Shown: positions 8,927-17,840 of the stretch, one piece after another
How positions within the stretch are numbered: the first letter of the stretch is position 1
Layout of the letters: the number at the start of each line of letters is the position of its first letter
Source of the DNA: Natronosalvus halobius
GTDB taxonomy: Archaea; Halobacteriota; Halobacteria; Halobacteriales; Natrialbaceae
Length of the DNA: 64,000 nt
Reading direction: 5' to 3'
Assembly: GCF_024138145.1 (NCBI RefSeq)
Contig: NZ_CP099997.1
Span: 434,001-498,000, forward strand
Translations under genes and position numbers: made by a program
The notes under the pieces: model-generated
The model's input: only the letters and a program-made list of their open reading frames with translations
Told to the model about the DNA's origin: nothing
Databases searched by the model: none

Positions 8927-10392
8927 GCGACGCGGCACGACCGACCGACGACCACGTCCCGGGCGACGACGAGTTCGACCCCATCGAGGTCTTTCCGGAG
9001 GCCGACGACATGGACCTCCGGCCGGGGGCGGACAACTGCTACAAGTGCTCGACGTGCGACACCAACTGCCCAGTCGCGGAGGTCGACGACGAGTTCCCCG
9101 GGCCGAAGTTCCAGGGACCGGAGCAGTGGCGCCTGAAGCGCCAGTCCGACCAGGACGTCGACGACTCGATCATGAAGTGTTCGAACTGCATGCGCTGTGA
9201 CCACGCCTGCCCCTCGGAAGTGCCACTCTCCCAGATGCACAACAGCGCTCGCGGAGAGTACGTCGACGAGCGGATGAGCAAGCGATCGCTCGAGTACTGG
9301 CGAAACCGTCTGCTCTCGAACTACCGGCTGATGGCTCACATCGGGAGCAAAGTCCCTCGGTTGACGAACTTCGTGATGGGGCTTACACTCACCAGGGTGT
9401 TCAACGAGAAGGTCCTCGGCATCACGGGCGAACGCGAGTTCCCAGAGTTCGCCACCGAGACCTTTCGAGAGTGGTGGCAAGCGCGGGGCGGCCACGAGGC
9501 CTCGAGAGAACGAGCACAGACGGCCCGCGAGCGCCGCGGCGAGTCCGGCACTGCAAAAAAAGTCGCGTACTTCCACGGTTGCTACTCCAACTACAACACG
9601 CCCGAGGTCGGCAAGGCCCTCGTGCGGGTGTACGAACACTTCGGCTACGAAGTAGTGGTTCCCGAGCAGCGCTGTTCGGGGACGCCGATGTACGCCAACG
9701 GGATGCTCGACGACGCCCGGCGAGCCGCCGACACCAACGTCCCCGAACTCGCGGCCGCCATCCAGGACGGCGCCGACGTGGTCGCCTCCTGCACCTCGTG
9801 TTCGATGTCGCTTCGCCAGGAGTACCCCGAACTGTTCGACATCGACGGCGTCCAGGACGTCTCGAGCAACACCTGGGAGGGCCTGGAGTACCTTCGCGTC
9901 CACGAGGACCTCGAGGGCGAACTCGAGGGGACTCGCGCCGACGTGCCGAACCTGGCTTACCACGTGCCGTGTCACGCCCGCAACCAGGGGCTGGACGGAC
10001 AGGCCGTCGAGGTGCTGACGACCATCGACGGCGTCAAGGCCCAGGACGTGGGCGACTCCTGTTCGGGTATCTCGGGCACCTACGGCTGGAAGGAAGAACA
10101 CTACGAGACCTCGATGCAGATCGGCGAGGAGATGTTCGAGCACATGGAACGCGCCGACGCCGAAACAGGCCTCACCGAGTGTCCGACCTGCTCGATGCAG
10201 ATGGAACACGGGACGGGCTACGAGATCAAACATCCACTCGAGGTGCTCGATGTGGCGCTCGTCCAGGACTCTCCGGGGCCCGTGCGTGCGAGAACTGACG
10301 GCGGCGTCGACGAGGTGGACGAGGCGGACCGCGAAGACGAGACAGGCGGACCGAACCACGAAGGCCAACACGAGCCATTCGGAGCAAACTGA
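8923..10392 (+). CDS. gpdC: Glycerol-3-phosphate dehydrogenase subunit C (Fe-S)
   Basis: GpdC is the iron-sulfur subunit that carries electrons from the flavin subunits to the quinone pool at the membrane. The 489-residue protein has two 4Fe-4S motifs: Cys39, Cys42, Cys45 and Cys49 (CYKCSTCDTNCP), and CSNCMRCDHACP. Two CCG-type domains follow: HGCYSNYNTPEVG with EQRCSGTP and CTSCSMSLRQEYP, then HVPCHARNQG with GDSCSGISGTYG and ECPTCSMQMEHGTG. The last 40 residues are charged and variable. The start ATG 8923 lies right before the first conserved region. The stop TGA overlaps the next gene's ATG as TGATG. Confidence 0.94.
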   Translation: MSDAARPTDDHVPGDDEFDPIEVFPEADDMDLRPGADNCYKCSTCDTNCPVAEVDDEFPGPKFQGPEQWRLKRQSDQDVDDSIMKCSNCMRCDHACPSEVPLSQMHNSARGEYVDERMSKRSLEYWRNRLLSNYRLMAHIGSKVPRLTNFVMGLTLTRVFNEKVLGITGEREFPEFATETFREWWQARGGHEASRERAQTARERRGESGTAKKVAYFHGCYSNYNTPEVGKALVRVYEHFGYEVVVPEQRCSGTPMYANGMLDDARRAADTNVPELAAAIQDGADVVASCTSCSMSLRQEYPELFDIDGVQDVSSNTWEGLEYLRVHEDLEGELEGTRADVPNLAYHVPCHARNQGLDGQAVEVLTTIDGVKAQDVGDSCSGISGTYGWKEEHYETSMQIGEEMFEHMERADAETGLTECPTCSMQMEHGTGYEIKHPLEVLDVALVQDSPGPVRARTDGGVDEVDEADREDETGGPNHEGQHEPFGAN

Positions 10393-11570
10393 TGGATCTC
10401 GCGGAACGAATCGGCCGTCGGCGAACCGCCCAGCCGCGTTCGGGGTTCGTCCTCGACCGGGAAGTGCTGAGCCCGACCGTCCACCGCAGTGAGCCCGTCG
10501 GCCGGGAATCGACCCTCGAGGCGCTCCTGGACGCCGTCGAACCCGCCTTCAGCGACCGCTTGCCGGAACCGTTCGCGGTCGTCGGGCCCGCCGGGTCCGG
10601 AACCTCGGCCGTGATCACTGCGCTCTTCGCCGCGTTGGCGGCAGAACTGGGCGACTCGACTCGAGCAATAGGGACGACGACGCGCGCCGGCAGCGACCGG
10701 CGGGCGATCCGGTTCGTCTACGTCGACGCCCGGCGGACGACCAGCGCGTTCGCCTTCTATCGGGCCGTCCTCTCGTCGCTCTCGACGGATTCCGTTCCGA
10801 CCAGCGGCGTCGGCACGGACGACCTCCGCGACCGACTCGCCGCGCGACTCGCCCGGCCCGACCGCCGGGCGGTGATCGCCGTCGACCACCACGACGAACC
10901 GGAAACGATCGACGTGGCGAGGGTTCGGGAGTTACTCGAGGCGGTCGACGAGAGCACCACGGTCGTCCCGGTCGGGCGGCGAGCGCCCACCGGGTGGGAG
11001 GAGTCCGTCGTCGAGGTCCCGGCCTACCGCCAGCACGAACTCGTCGACGTAGTGACCGAGCGAACCGCCGCGGGACTGGCCGCTGGTACGCTCGACCACC
11101 AGACGGTGCGGTTACTGGCCGAGTGGGCCGACGGCAACGCCCACGACGCGCTGGCGGCAGTGTTCGGCGCCGCGTTCCTGGCGACGGAAGCGGGCGCCGA
11201 AGCGATCGCCGACCGCCACCTCGAGGCCGCGAAGGCGGACGTGCCTGGCGTCGGCGTCCACGTCGACCGGGCGCTAGCCCTGCCGAAATCGCGCCAGCGC
11301 GTGCTCGTCGCGCTGATCCAGGTATGTGACGACGAGGGCGACCGCCGATCGATTCGGGCCCTCGCGGACGACGTCGCTCGCTCGTCGTCGCTGACGAACG
11401 GGACCGTCAAGCGGTTTCTGTACGAACTGGCCGACAGAGGACTGCTCGAGCGGGTGTCGATCGACGAGGCGGTTGGGACCGAGGGAGGGAGTGGCGGTCG
11501 CCGTCCGAGCACGCTCGAGGCGCGATTCCCGACGATCGCGTTCCAGGCGTTGACGACGGCCCAGGAGTGA
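10392..11570 (+). CDS. Cdc6/Orc1-like AAA protein with degenerate ATPase motifs
   Basis: This 392-residue protein has the layout of a Cdc6/Orc1-related protein: an AAA core (about residues 35-250) and a C-terminal winged helix (about 285-350, with SRQRVLVALIQV and TNGTVKRFLYELADRGLLERV). The P-loop reads GPAGSGTSA at 65-73, so the catalytic Lys of GxxGxGK[ST] is Thr71. The Walker B region is AVIAVDHHDE, with His after the Asp. It may bind nucleotide weakly or not at all. Its ATG overlaps the gpdC stop, so it is the last cistron of the glycerol dehydrogenase operon. It is not a normal replication initiator, and no origin-like repeats flank it. A regulatory role tied to glycerol use is possible but unproven. 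Confidence 0.7.
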   Translation: MDLAERIGRRRTAQPRSGFVLDREVLSPTVHRSEPVGRESTLEALLDAVEPAFSDRLPEPFAVVGPAGSGTSAVITALFAALAAELGDSTRAIGTTTRAGSDRRAIRFVYVDARRTTSAFAFYRAVLSSLSTDSVPTSGVGTDDLRDRLAARLARPDRRAVIAVDHHDEPETIDVARVRELLEAVDESTTVVPVGRRAPTGWEESVVEVPAYRQHELVDVVTERTAAGLAAGTLDHQTVRLLAEWADGNAHDALAAVFGAAFLATEAGAEAIADRHLEAAKADVPGVGVHVDRALALPKSRQRVLVALIQVCDDEGDRRSIRALADDVARSSSLTNGTVKRFLYELADRGLLERVSIDEAVGTEGGSGGRRPSTLEARFPTIAFQALTTAQE

Positions 11571-11712
11571 CCGGAGTGCTCGAGCTGTAAACGGTTTCGC
11601 AGTCTAATACCGGGACGGCGAGCGGTTCGACCAAAATTTGAAACAGTTTTGCGACATAAAATCGAGGTCTATGAACCCGATAGTAGTATGACTGGTTCGA
11701 TTTTCGACCGGT

Positions 11713-13344
11713 ATGCCACGGTGGAACCGCCGTACGGTACTCGCGGGTTGTACAGCACTCACTACTTCGAGCGTTCTCGCGGCGATCGGATCGACGGTCG
11801 CCCAGGAGTCGGATTCGGACTCGACGAACGAATCGGAGTCGGACGACGACCCCGACTCTGGCGACGACACTGACGACCAGCCCTCGAGCACGGCCGCGAT
11901 TGGCGACCCGAACGGCTGGTCTTCGACCCGCGGGAACGCCGCGAACTCGCGCTACCTGCCCCTCGAGGGATCGTTCCCGAAACCGGGAACCGTCGTCTGG
12001 CGACATGAAGTTTCGCACGCGTCCGCGTACCACGGCGATTCCGTTGCCGTCGTCGACGGTCGCCTCTACGTACTGACTGGGCGCGAAACGAGCTCGATTC
12101 CCTACTTCAAAACCGAACTCCGCGCGCTCGACGCCGAGACCGGCGACATCGAGTGGCAGGTCGACGTCGAGGCGCAGTACCGACCGACGGTACTCGAGGA
12201 CACCCTCTACCTCGGCGGCGAGGGGAAGGTCACGGCGTTCGACACCGCTGATGGGTCGGTTCGGTGGCAGCGAACGTTCGACACCGACGAGTGGCTCGCC
12301 AGCCCGTCAGCCGTCGACGGGTCAGTGTACGTGGTCGCCGGGGGAACGTGCTACGCGCTCGATGCCGCCGACGGATCAGTTCGATGGGATCGCGAGGCGG
12401 TCGACGTGGAACCGCAGTACGACGAAGCGGCCGACCCCATCCGGTCGTCGTTCGCCCACGAAACGACCGCTGTCGCTGGCAATTCCCTCTACGCGATCAC
12501 GGACCGTTTCTCGTCCGACGCCGAGGGTTACGACGGCGGTATCGCCGCACTCGACCCGGAGACCGGCGAGACCCAGTGGGCCGTCGCGCCGGAGGACGGG
12601 GCCTCCTACAGCCTGCTGGCTACGGACGACATCGTCTTTGCTCAAGAATCTGCCGGCGACACGGCGTACGGTTACGTCCTCGATGCCGACACCGGCGCGT
12701 TCGTGGACGAATCCGAACTCACGAGGGCTGCGACGGCCGACGTTCGGGTCGTACACGATACGAGCTTCCCCGGCGGCGGGAAGCTGACCGTCACCTCCCC
12801 TGACTCCGGACCACGCTGGAGCGCCGACAGCGTCGGTTTCCAGGCCCCGCTCATCGCGGGGGAGACGCTGATGGCCGTTCGCGGAGATGGAATCGTCGGC
12901 TTCGACCTCGAAAATGGCGACGTCGAGTGGGAGTACCAGGTCGATCCAGCGTTTCAGGGATTCGCTGCCGTCGACGAGGGCATGATGTACGCGCGGTTCG
13001 ACGACGAAATCGTGGCGTTGCGCCCGGGCGAGGACGATCCGGACGACGGCGACGAAATGGACCTCGACCTCGAGGTGTGCGCTCCCCCCTGCAGCCACGT
13101 GAACGGAACCGTTCCCTTCGAGGTCACCGTGGAAAACCGGGGCGACACCGGCGTCGAAACGACGATCGAGCTCGCCGTCAGCGACGTCGACCGTTCGACG
13201 CCGATCGAACTCGCCGCCGACGATGGTCACGAGACGACTCTCTCAGTCGCGGGCGACGAGATCGGCGAAGGCGACCACGAGTGGACCGTCACCGTCGGCG
13301 AGATGACCGAAACGGGGACCATCGAGATCAAATCTGATCGGTAA
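11713..13344 (+). CDS. Tat-exported PQQ-type beta-propeller protein, paralogue 1
   Basis: The N-terminus PRWNRRTVLAGCTAL is a Tat signal peptide; the Cys in AGC could be a lipobox. An acidic Ser/Asp/Glu linker follows (about residues 32-60). The body carries repeated propeller blades with the pattern ALDAETGDIEWQV, AFDTADGSVRWQR, ALDAADGSVRWDR, ALDPETGETQWAV and GFDLENGDVEWEY. The last 95 residues form a separate CARDB-like beta domain (FEVTVENRGDTGVETTIEL). Such proteins are extracellular; the PQQ-like fold does not prove PQQ binding. Two paralogues lie elsewhere in the window: the broken gene at 33883-35409 and the intact gene at 43272-44828. Confidence 0.85.
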   Translation: MPRWNRRTVLAGCTALTTSSVLAAIGSTVAQESDSDSTNESESDDDPDSGDDTDDQPSSTAAIGDPNGWSSTRGNAANSRYLPLEGSFPKPGTVVWRHEVSHASAYHGDSVAVVDGRLYVLTGRETSSIPYFKTELRALDAETGDIEWQVDVEAQYRPTVLEDTLYLGGEGKVTAFDTADGSVRWQRTFDTDEWLASPSAVDGSVYVVAGGTCYALDAADGSVRWDREAVDVEPQYDEAADPIRSSFAHETTAVAGNSLYAITDRFSSDAEGYDGGIAALDPETGETQWAVAPEDGASYSLLATDDIVFAQESAGDTAYGYVLDADTGAFVDESELTRAATADVRVVHDTSFPGGGKLTVTSPDSGPRWSADSVGFQAPLIAGETLMAVRGDGIVGFDLENGDVEWEYQVDPAFQGFAAVDEGMMYARFDDEIVALRPGEDDPDDGDEMDLDLEVCAPPCSHVNGTVPFEVTVENRGDTGVETTIELAVSDVDRSTPIELAADDGHETTLSVAGDEIGEGDHEWTVTVGEMTETGTIEIKSDR

Positions 13345-13501
13345 GTCGGTTACGCCTCCCGCTGTGTTCGCGCGTACACCGCTCGGCGTCGATGTCGCCA
13401 ACAATCGATTCGGCGAGTCGGCGCCCGTTCGCGTACCGAGGGCGGCGTAACGGCGACCGGTCACCCGATTCCCGGCCCCTCATCGAGCCGTTCCGCCGGG
13501 A

Positions 13502-14386
13502 CTACTCGAGCACTCGGCTTCGAAGCCCCTTCGGAACGGCGTTTGCCACCATCGTGCGATCGTAGCGACCGGTCCGCAGGAGGGCGAGACAGAAGCCGCC
13601 AGCGACGGCCGCGGCGATCCAGTTGCCGTAGAGGACGTTGATCGATCCCCACAGGAGCACGAAACTCACCAGGTCGTCCAGGATGAACGGACACTCGCGG
13701 ATCCGCTCGAGCAGCGCCTCGCGGTCGAAGGCGAGGTCGAGGAGAATCACGGCGACGGTGCCCGAGAGGAGCCATCCGGCGTAGTTCGAGAGCGGAACGC
13801 CGTAGTAGATCCCCTCTTCGAACGCCCAGAAGCCGATCGAGACCGCCGCGGGGTCGAGCACGAGGTCGACGGCGACGACGGCGACGACGGCCGCCGGGAG
13901 TCGGACCAGCGGGTTCGCGGCCCGCTGGCCGAAGACGAGCACCGTGAGGAGGTAGGCGTTGAGTACGAGCGGGACGAAGAACAGCGGCAGCGCGAGTGGA
14001 ATCTCTCCAAAGAGCATCGGCCCGAGCGAGATTGCGTACTCGAAGTCGCCGTAGGGCCAGCCGGTACGCACGCCCAGCAGTTCGACGCCGTAGGTGTAGG
14101 CCGTGAGCAGGCCGAGCCAGCCAAGCGTCCGCCAGCCGATCCGGGGTAAGAGACCCACCACGAGGGGCGAGCGCATCACGAGCGTCCCGAAGAGGATCAA
14201 CAGCGGGTTGTACGCGAAGGGGTCCGGAATTACGCCTTCGGCGCTTCCGACCAGGCTGATCGCACCCACCAGCGGGAAGATCACGGCGATGGTGAATCGA
14301 TTCTCGAGGATGAGCGCCTCAAGACGACGCTGGATTCGTTCTCTGTCTGCTCGATTCGGAGTTGCTGCGGTCCCGTCGTCAGCCAT
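13502..14386 (-). CDS. cruF: Bisanhydrobacterioruberin hydratase CruF
   Basis: CruF adds water across the terminal double bonds of bisanhydrobacterioruberin to give bacterioruberin, the last step of C50 carotenoid synthesis. The 294-residue product is a multi-span membrane protein of the COG2324 carotenoid family, with ELLGVRTGWPYGDFEY and LDPAAVSIGFWAFEEGIYYG as recognisable phrases. The ATG at 14386 overlaps the end of lyeJ by 8 nt, so I prefer it to the upstream GTG at 14407. The order crtD-lyeJ-cruF on one strand matches the characterised haloarchaeal cluster. Confidence 0.9.
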   Translation of the reverse strand: MADDGTAATPNRADRERIQRRLEALILENRFTIAVIFPLVGAISLVGSAEGVIPDPFAYNPLLILFGTLVMRSPLVVGLLPRIGWRTLGWLGLLTAYTYGVELLGVRTGWPYGDFEYAISLGPMLFGEIPLALPLFFVPLVLNAYLLTVLVFGQRAANPLVRLPAAVVAVVAVDLVLDPAAVSIGFWAFEEGIYYGVPLSNYAGWLLSGTVAVILLDLAFDREALLERIRECPFILDDLVSFVLLWGSINVLYGNWIAAAVAGGFCLALLRTGRYDRTMVANAVPKGLRSRVLE

Positions 14387-15251
14387 AGAACACCCTCCAG
14401 AGCCCACCCATCGTCAGCGCAGCGCCGACGACCGTGTTGATTGCCGGGAACCACCAGTAGGCTCGCGAGACGGCCACGCTCGAAGTCGCAACGCCGAGGA
14501 CGAACAGCGGGTAGATGCCGAGCAACAGGCCCAGGCGGTAGTCGAGTGCCCCGAAGGCGAGGGCGGCGGTGAGCCAGCAGGCGGCGCAGTAGGCGTAGGT
14601 GCGCCGTTTCCCCAGCGCGGTCGCGGTCGTCCGAATCCCCGCCCGACGATCGGGTTCGATGTCGGGAACGGCCGAAAAGGTGTGCATGCCCATCGCCCAG
14701 AACCAGGCGCCGGCGAGGGCCAGAATCGGCGGCTGGGAGCCAGAGATGGCGGCGTAGGCGGCCGCACCGGGGGCGATGTAGAGTCCGTTCGAGATCGAAT
14801 CGAGCACCGGCGTCGTCTTGAATCGAAGCGGCGGGGCGCTGTAGCCCGCCCCCAGCAGGAGGAAGACGGCGATCCAGGGCCACGACTGCGCTGGCAGCCA
14901 CGGGAGCAGGACCAGCGGGACGAGCGCACACGCGACGACGGCAACGGGAACGAATCGCTGCCCCTCGTAGCGCGCTTCGCGACCGTCCTTCTTCGGATTC
15001 TCGGCGTCGATTTCCCGGTCGTACACGTCGTTGATCCCGTACAGGAAGACGTTCGCCGGGACCAGGAAGTACGCGACCAGGACGAGCGCTGCGGGTGAAA
15101 GCAGGTCCCCGACGCTCTCGGCGGCGTAGGCGACCCCCACCAGGACCGGTCCGGCCAGGTACAGCCAGAATCGAGGTCGAGACAGCGTCACCAGGTACGC
15201 GAGCGGGTCGAGGATCGGGCGGTCGCTCGTGGGGCGTCGGTTGGCGGTCAC
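14379..15251 (-). CDS. lyeJ: Lycopene elongase/1,2-hydratase LyeJ (UbiA family)
   Basis: LyeJ attaches C5 prenyl units to both ends of lycopene and hydrates the ends, turning the C40 chain into the C50 bacterioruberin skeleton. This 290-residue UbiA-type membrane prenyltransferase has the first Asp-rich motif NDVYDREID (about residues 74-82) followed by ENPKKDGRE, and the second one in SAVPDIEPDRRAGIRTTATALG. Seven to nine membrane segments are visible. It is 104 nt downstream of crtD and overlaps cruF. A ubiquinone-type or digeranylgeranyl-type UbiA would share the motifs, but the gene order favours LyeJ. Confidence 0.92.
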   Translation of the reverse strand: MTANRRPTSDRPILDPLAYLVTLSRPRFWLYLAGPVLVGVAYAAESVGDLLSPAALVLVAYFLVPANVFLYGINDVYDREIDAENPKKDGREARYEGQRFVPVAVVACALVPLVLLPWLPAQSWPWIAVFLLLGAGYSAPPLRFKTTPVLDSISNGLYIAPGAAAYAAISGSQPPILALAGAWFWAMGMHTFSAVPDIEPDRRAGIRTTATALGKRRTYAYCAACWLTAALAFGALDYRLGLLLGIYPLFVLGVATSSVAVSRAYWWFPAINTVVGAALTMGGLWRVFYG

Positions 15252-15355
15252 GGTCGTTCACCCGGCGGCGCCGTCGCTGCCGAGTGCCAGTGTCGGGTCG
15301 GCGGGGTCTGGGTTCGGATCTGCGTGTCGGTCGATGCCATCGTGATCACTTCGAA

Positions 15356-16855
15356 TCAGGTATCAGCGTGGTTTGCACCGAAATCCTCGAACACCTTCTC
15401 GGCCGTGAGTTCGCCACTGATGAGACACATCGGGACGCCGATGCCCGGCGTGGTATACGATCCGGTGAAGTAGAGGCCGTCGACTTCCTTCGAGCGATGC
15501 GGCGGTCGAAAGAGGGCCGTCTGTCGCAGGGTGTGGGCCATCCCCAGCGCAGTACCCGCGAAGCTGTTGTACCGGTCGGCGAAGTCCTCGACGCTGAACG
15601 TCTCCTGGAAGACGATTCGGTCGCGGAGGTCGGTTCCCGTGTGCTCGGCGACGTCCGCGAGGACGAAGTCGCGGTACTCCTCGCGGATTTCGGGGGTGTC
15701 CTCGAGGCCGGGCGCGACCGGGACGAGCACGAACAGGTTGCTGTGGCCCTCGGGGGCGACGGTGTCGTCGGTCTCGGAGGGGACACAGAGGTAGTAGGCC
15801 GGGTCGTCCGGCCAGACGGGGTCGTCGAAGATCTGCCCGAAGTGGTGCTCCCAGTCCGTCGGGAGTACGAGGGTGTGGTGAGCGAGTTCCGGCACGTCAC
15901 CCTCCACACCGAGGTAGCACAAAAACGCGGAGGGGGCGTAGGTGCGCGACGCCCAGTAGCCGGCGTCGTAGCCGCGCTTCTCGGGCGGGAGCAGGTCCTG
16001 CTCGGTGTGGGCGTAATCGGCGTTGCTGACCACCAGATCGGCCTCGAGGGGCCCATTGGGGGTTTCGACACAGAACGCCCCCTCGCGGCCCTTGATCTCG
16101 GTCGCCGGCCGGTTCGTCTCGTAGGTAACTCCGAGTTCGTGCCCGAGGTCGGCGATGCCGTCGATGACCCCGCCAATGCCGTCGTCGGGGTACCAGACGC
16201 CGAGATTGAAGTCGACGTGGCTCATCAAATTGTACAGCGCGGGGGTGTTCCGGGGCGACCCGCCCAGGAAGACGAGGGTGTACTGCATTATCTGCTGGAG
16301 CTTGGGGTGGTCGAAGTAGTTCTCGACGTGACCCTGCATCGACCCCAGCAACGAGAGACCGCGGGCCTGGCGGGCCACGTCGAGGTCGAGATAGTCGCGC
16401 AGGCGCTCGCGGTCCTCGTAGACGAAGTGTTCCATCCCGACCTCGTAGTTCTCCCTCGATTTCTCGAGGTAGCGTTCCAGGGCGTCGCCGGCACCGTCTT
16501 CGTACGACTCGAACACCGATTTGGTCCGTTCGAGGTCGCGCGTGACGTCCACCCGGTCTCCGTCCTTGAAGAAGATCCGGTAGTGAGGATCGAGGTGGGT
16601 GAGGTCGTAATAGTCGCCCGGCGAGCGGTCGAACGTCGCGAAAAACCGCTCGAATACGTCGGGCATGAGGTACCAGGACGGCCCCATGTCGAAGCGAAAG
16701 CCGTCTTTCTCGAGGCGGCTGGCTCGACCGCCGAGTTGCTCGTTCTTCTCGATGACTCGCACATCGGCCCCGGCGTCCGCGAGGTAGCACGCTGTCGACA
16801 ACCCGCCGATCCCGGCCCCGATCACGACGACCGACTCTCCCACGAGCGAGTGCAT
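15356..16855 (-). CDS. crtD: Carotenoid 3,4-desaturase CrtD (CrtI family)
   Basis: This FAD-dependent amine-oxidase-fold enzyme desaturates the C3-C4 positions of the hydroxylated intermediate in bacterioruberin synthesis. The 499-residue protein starts with VVIGAGIGGLSTACYLADAG and has RASRLEKDGFRFDMGPSWY, typical of phytoene desaturase-like proteins. The C-terminus has the FAD contact YFTGSYTTPGIGVPMCLISG. A phytoene desaturase (CrtI) would look similar; the neighbours lyeJ and cruF point to CrtD. ATG 16855 has a TATA box 26-32 nt upstream, indicating a leaderless transcript. Confidence 0.88.
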   Translation of the reverse strand: MHSLVGESVVVIGAGIGGLSTACYLADAGADVRVIEKNEQLGGRASRLEKDGFRFDMGPSWYLMPDVFERFFATFDRSPGDYYDLTHLDPHYRIFFKDGDRVDVTRDLERTKSVFESYEDGAGDALERYLEKSRENYEVGMEHFVYEDRERLRDYLDLDVARQARGLSLLGSMQGHVENYFDHPKLQQIMQYTLVFLGGSPRNTPALYNLMSHVDFNLGVWYPDDGIGGVIDGIADLGHELGVTYETNRPATEIKGREGAFCVETPNGPLEADLVVSNADYAHTEQDLLPPEKRGYDAGYWASRTYAPSAFLCYLGVEGDVPELAHHTLVLPTDWEHHFGQIFDDPVWPDDPAYYLCVPSETDDTVAPEGHSNLFVLVPVAPGLEDTPEIREEYRDFVLADVAEHTGTDLRDRIVFQETFSVEDFADRYNSFAGTALGMAHTLRQTALFRPPHRSKEVDGLYFTGSYTTPGIGVPMCLISGELTAEKVFEDFGANHADT

Positions 16856-16880
16856 GGTCCCAAAGTAGTGTTGGATTGGT

Positions 16881-16887
16881 GATAAAC
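16881..16887 (-). promoter_or_regulatory. TATA box of crtD
   Basis: GTTTATC on the minus strand lies 26-32 nt upstream of ATG 16855. This is the expected spacing for a leaderless haloarchaeal gene and marks the promoter of the carotenoid cluster. Confidence 0.5.
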
Positions 16888-16892
16888 GTGTG

Positions 16893-16906
16893 CCTACCCA
16901 CGTAGG
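16893..16906. promoter_or_regulatory. Inverted repeat upstream of the crtD TATA box
   Basis: CCTAC and GTAGG flank a 4-nt CCAC spacer directly upstream of the crtD TATA box, where an activator or BRE-adjacent regulator would bind. Carotenoid genes respond to light and oxygen in haloarchaea; a link to any named regulator is guesswork. Confidence 0.35.
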
Positions 16907-17034
16907 TGTCGCTCACGAAGGGGTCTCTCGCCGCCGGTCATGCACTCGAATGACCGACTCCGACGGTCGAGACACTCGAGCAACTGGCCGCGGCGAGTCG
17001 ATACGCTCGAGTAACTGGCCGCCGTGGGTCGCGC

Positions 17035-17763
17035 ATGGACGAACGGACGGTCGTCGTCACCGGCGGGACGCGCGGAATCGGTCGAGCGGTCGCTTCGGCC
17101 TTCGCGGCCGAGGCGTGGACGGTCGTCGTCGGGGCTCGAGATGTCGCCCAACTCGAGGAGACGGTCGCGGACATCACCTCGGAGACCGACGGCACCGTCA
17201 CGGGCCTCCGGACCGACGTCCGCGACGAGTTCGACTGCGAGCGATTGATGGAGACTGCCTCGAGAACCGGACCCGGGAGCGGAATCGACGTCGTCGTCGC
17301 CTGTGCCGGCGTCTACCACGGCGGCCCAGGGACGACGCCTCTCGACGACGAATCCTACAGCCGGTTCGACGATCACTGGCGGACGAACGCGCGCGGCGTG
17401 TTCGCCACGGTTACGGAAGCCCTGCCGCATTTGAGCGACGGCGCCCGGGTACTCGTGCCGACGGGTTCAGTTACCCGCGACGGGAATCCAGGCTACGGCT
17501 CCTACGCCGTCTCGAAAGCGGGCGCCGAGGCGGTCATTCGCGGGTTCGCCGCCGACACCGATTCCGTCGTCGGCTGTCTCGATCCAGGACAGGTCGCGAC
17601 GGACCTCACTGGTGGCGAGGGTCGAGACCCCGAGTCGGTAGCCGAGCTCTTCGTCTGGGCGGCGACGGAGTGCGATCCGGACGTACTCGACGGCGAGATC
17701 GTCGGTCTCGCCGACTGGAAGCGGGCGACGAGGGACGAGACGACTGGCGGGATCGACAGGTAG
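17035..17763 (+). CDS. Short-chain dehydrogenase/reductase
   Basis: This 242-residue classical SDR oxidises or reduces an alcohol/carbonyl pair with NAD(P). The cofactor motif is TGGTRGIG (residues 9-16), the NAG-like motif appears as ACAGVYHGG, and the catalytic residues are Ser in GSVTRDGN and the YGSYAVSK Tyr/Lys pair. The substrate cannot be told from the sequence. It starts 180 nt from the divergent crtD and lies 77 nt before a methyltransferase gene, with no overlap. Confidence 0.85.
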   Translation: MDERTVVVTGGTRGIGRAVASAFAAEAWTVVVGARDVAQLEETVADITSETDGTVTGLRTDVRDEFDCERLMETASRTGPGSGIDVVVACAGVYHGGPGTTPLDDESYSRFDDHWRTNARGVFATVTEALPHLSDGARVLVPTGSVTRDGNPGYGSYAVSKAGAEAVIRGFAADTDSVVGCLDPGQVATDLTGGEGRDPESVAELFVWAATECDPDVLDGEIVGLADWKRATRDETTGGIDR

Positions 17764-17840
17764 AACGCAACCGGCGAGATCGACGGACAGGGACGACCTC
17801 GAGACCACAGGTGTTTACGGTCCCACGCCGTACGCCCGGT

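Noticed and set aside
16890-17840. Long in-frame extension upstream of the methyltransferase start
   Set aside because: The translation is Arg/Gly-rich and overlaps the SDR gene in another frame; real similarity begins at ATG 17841.
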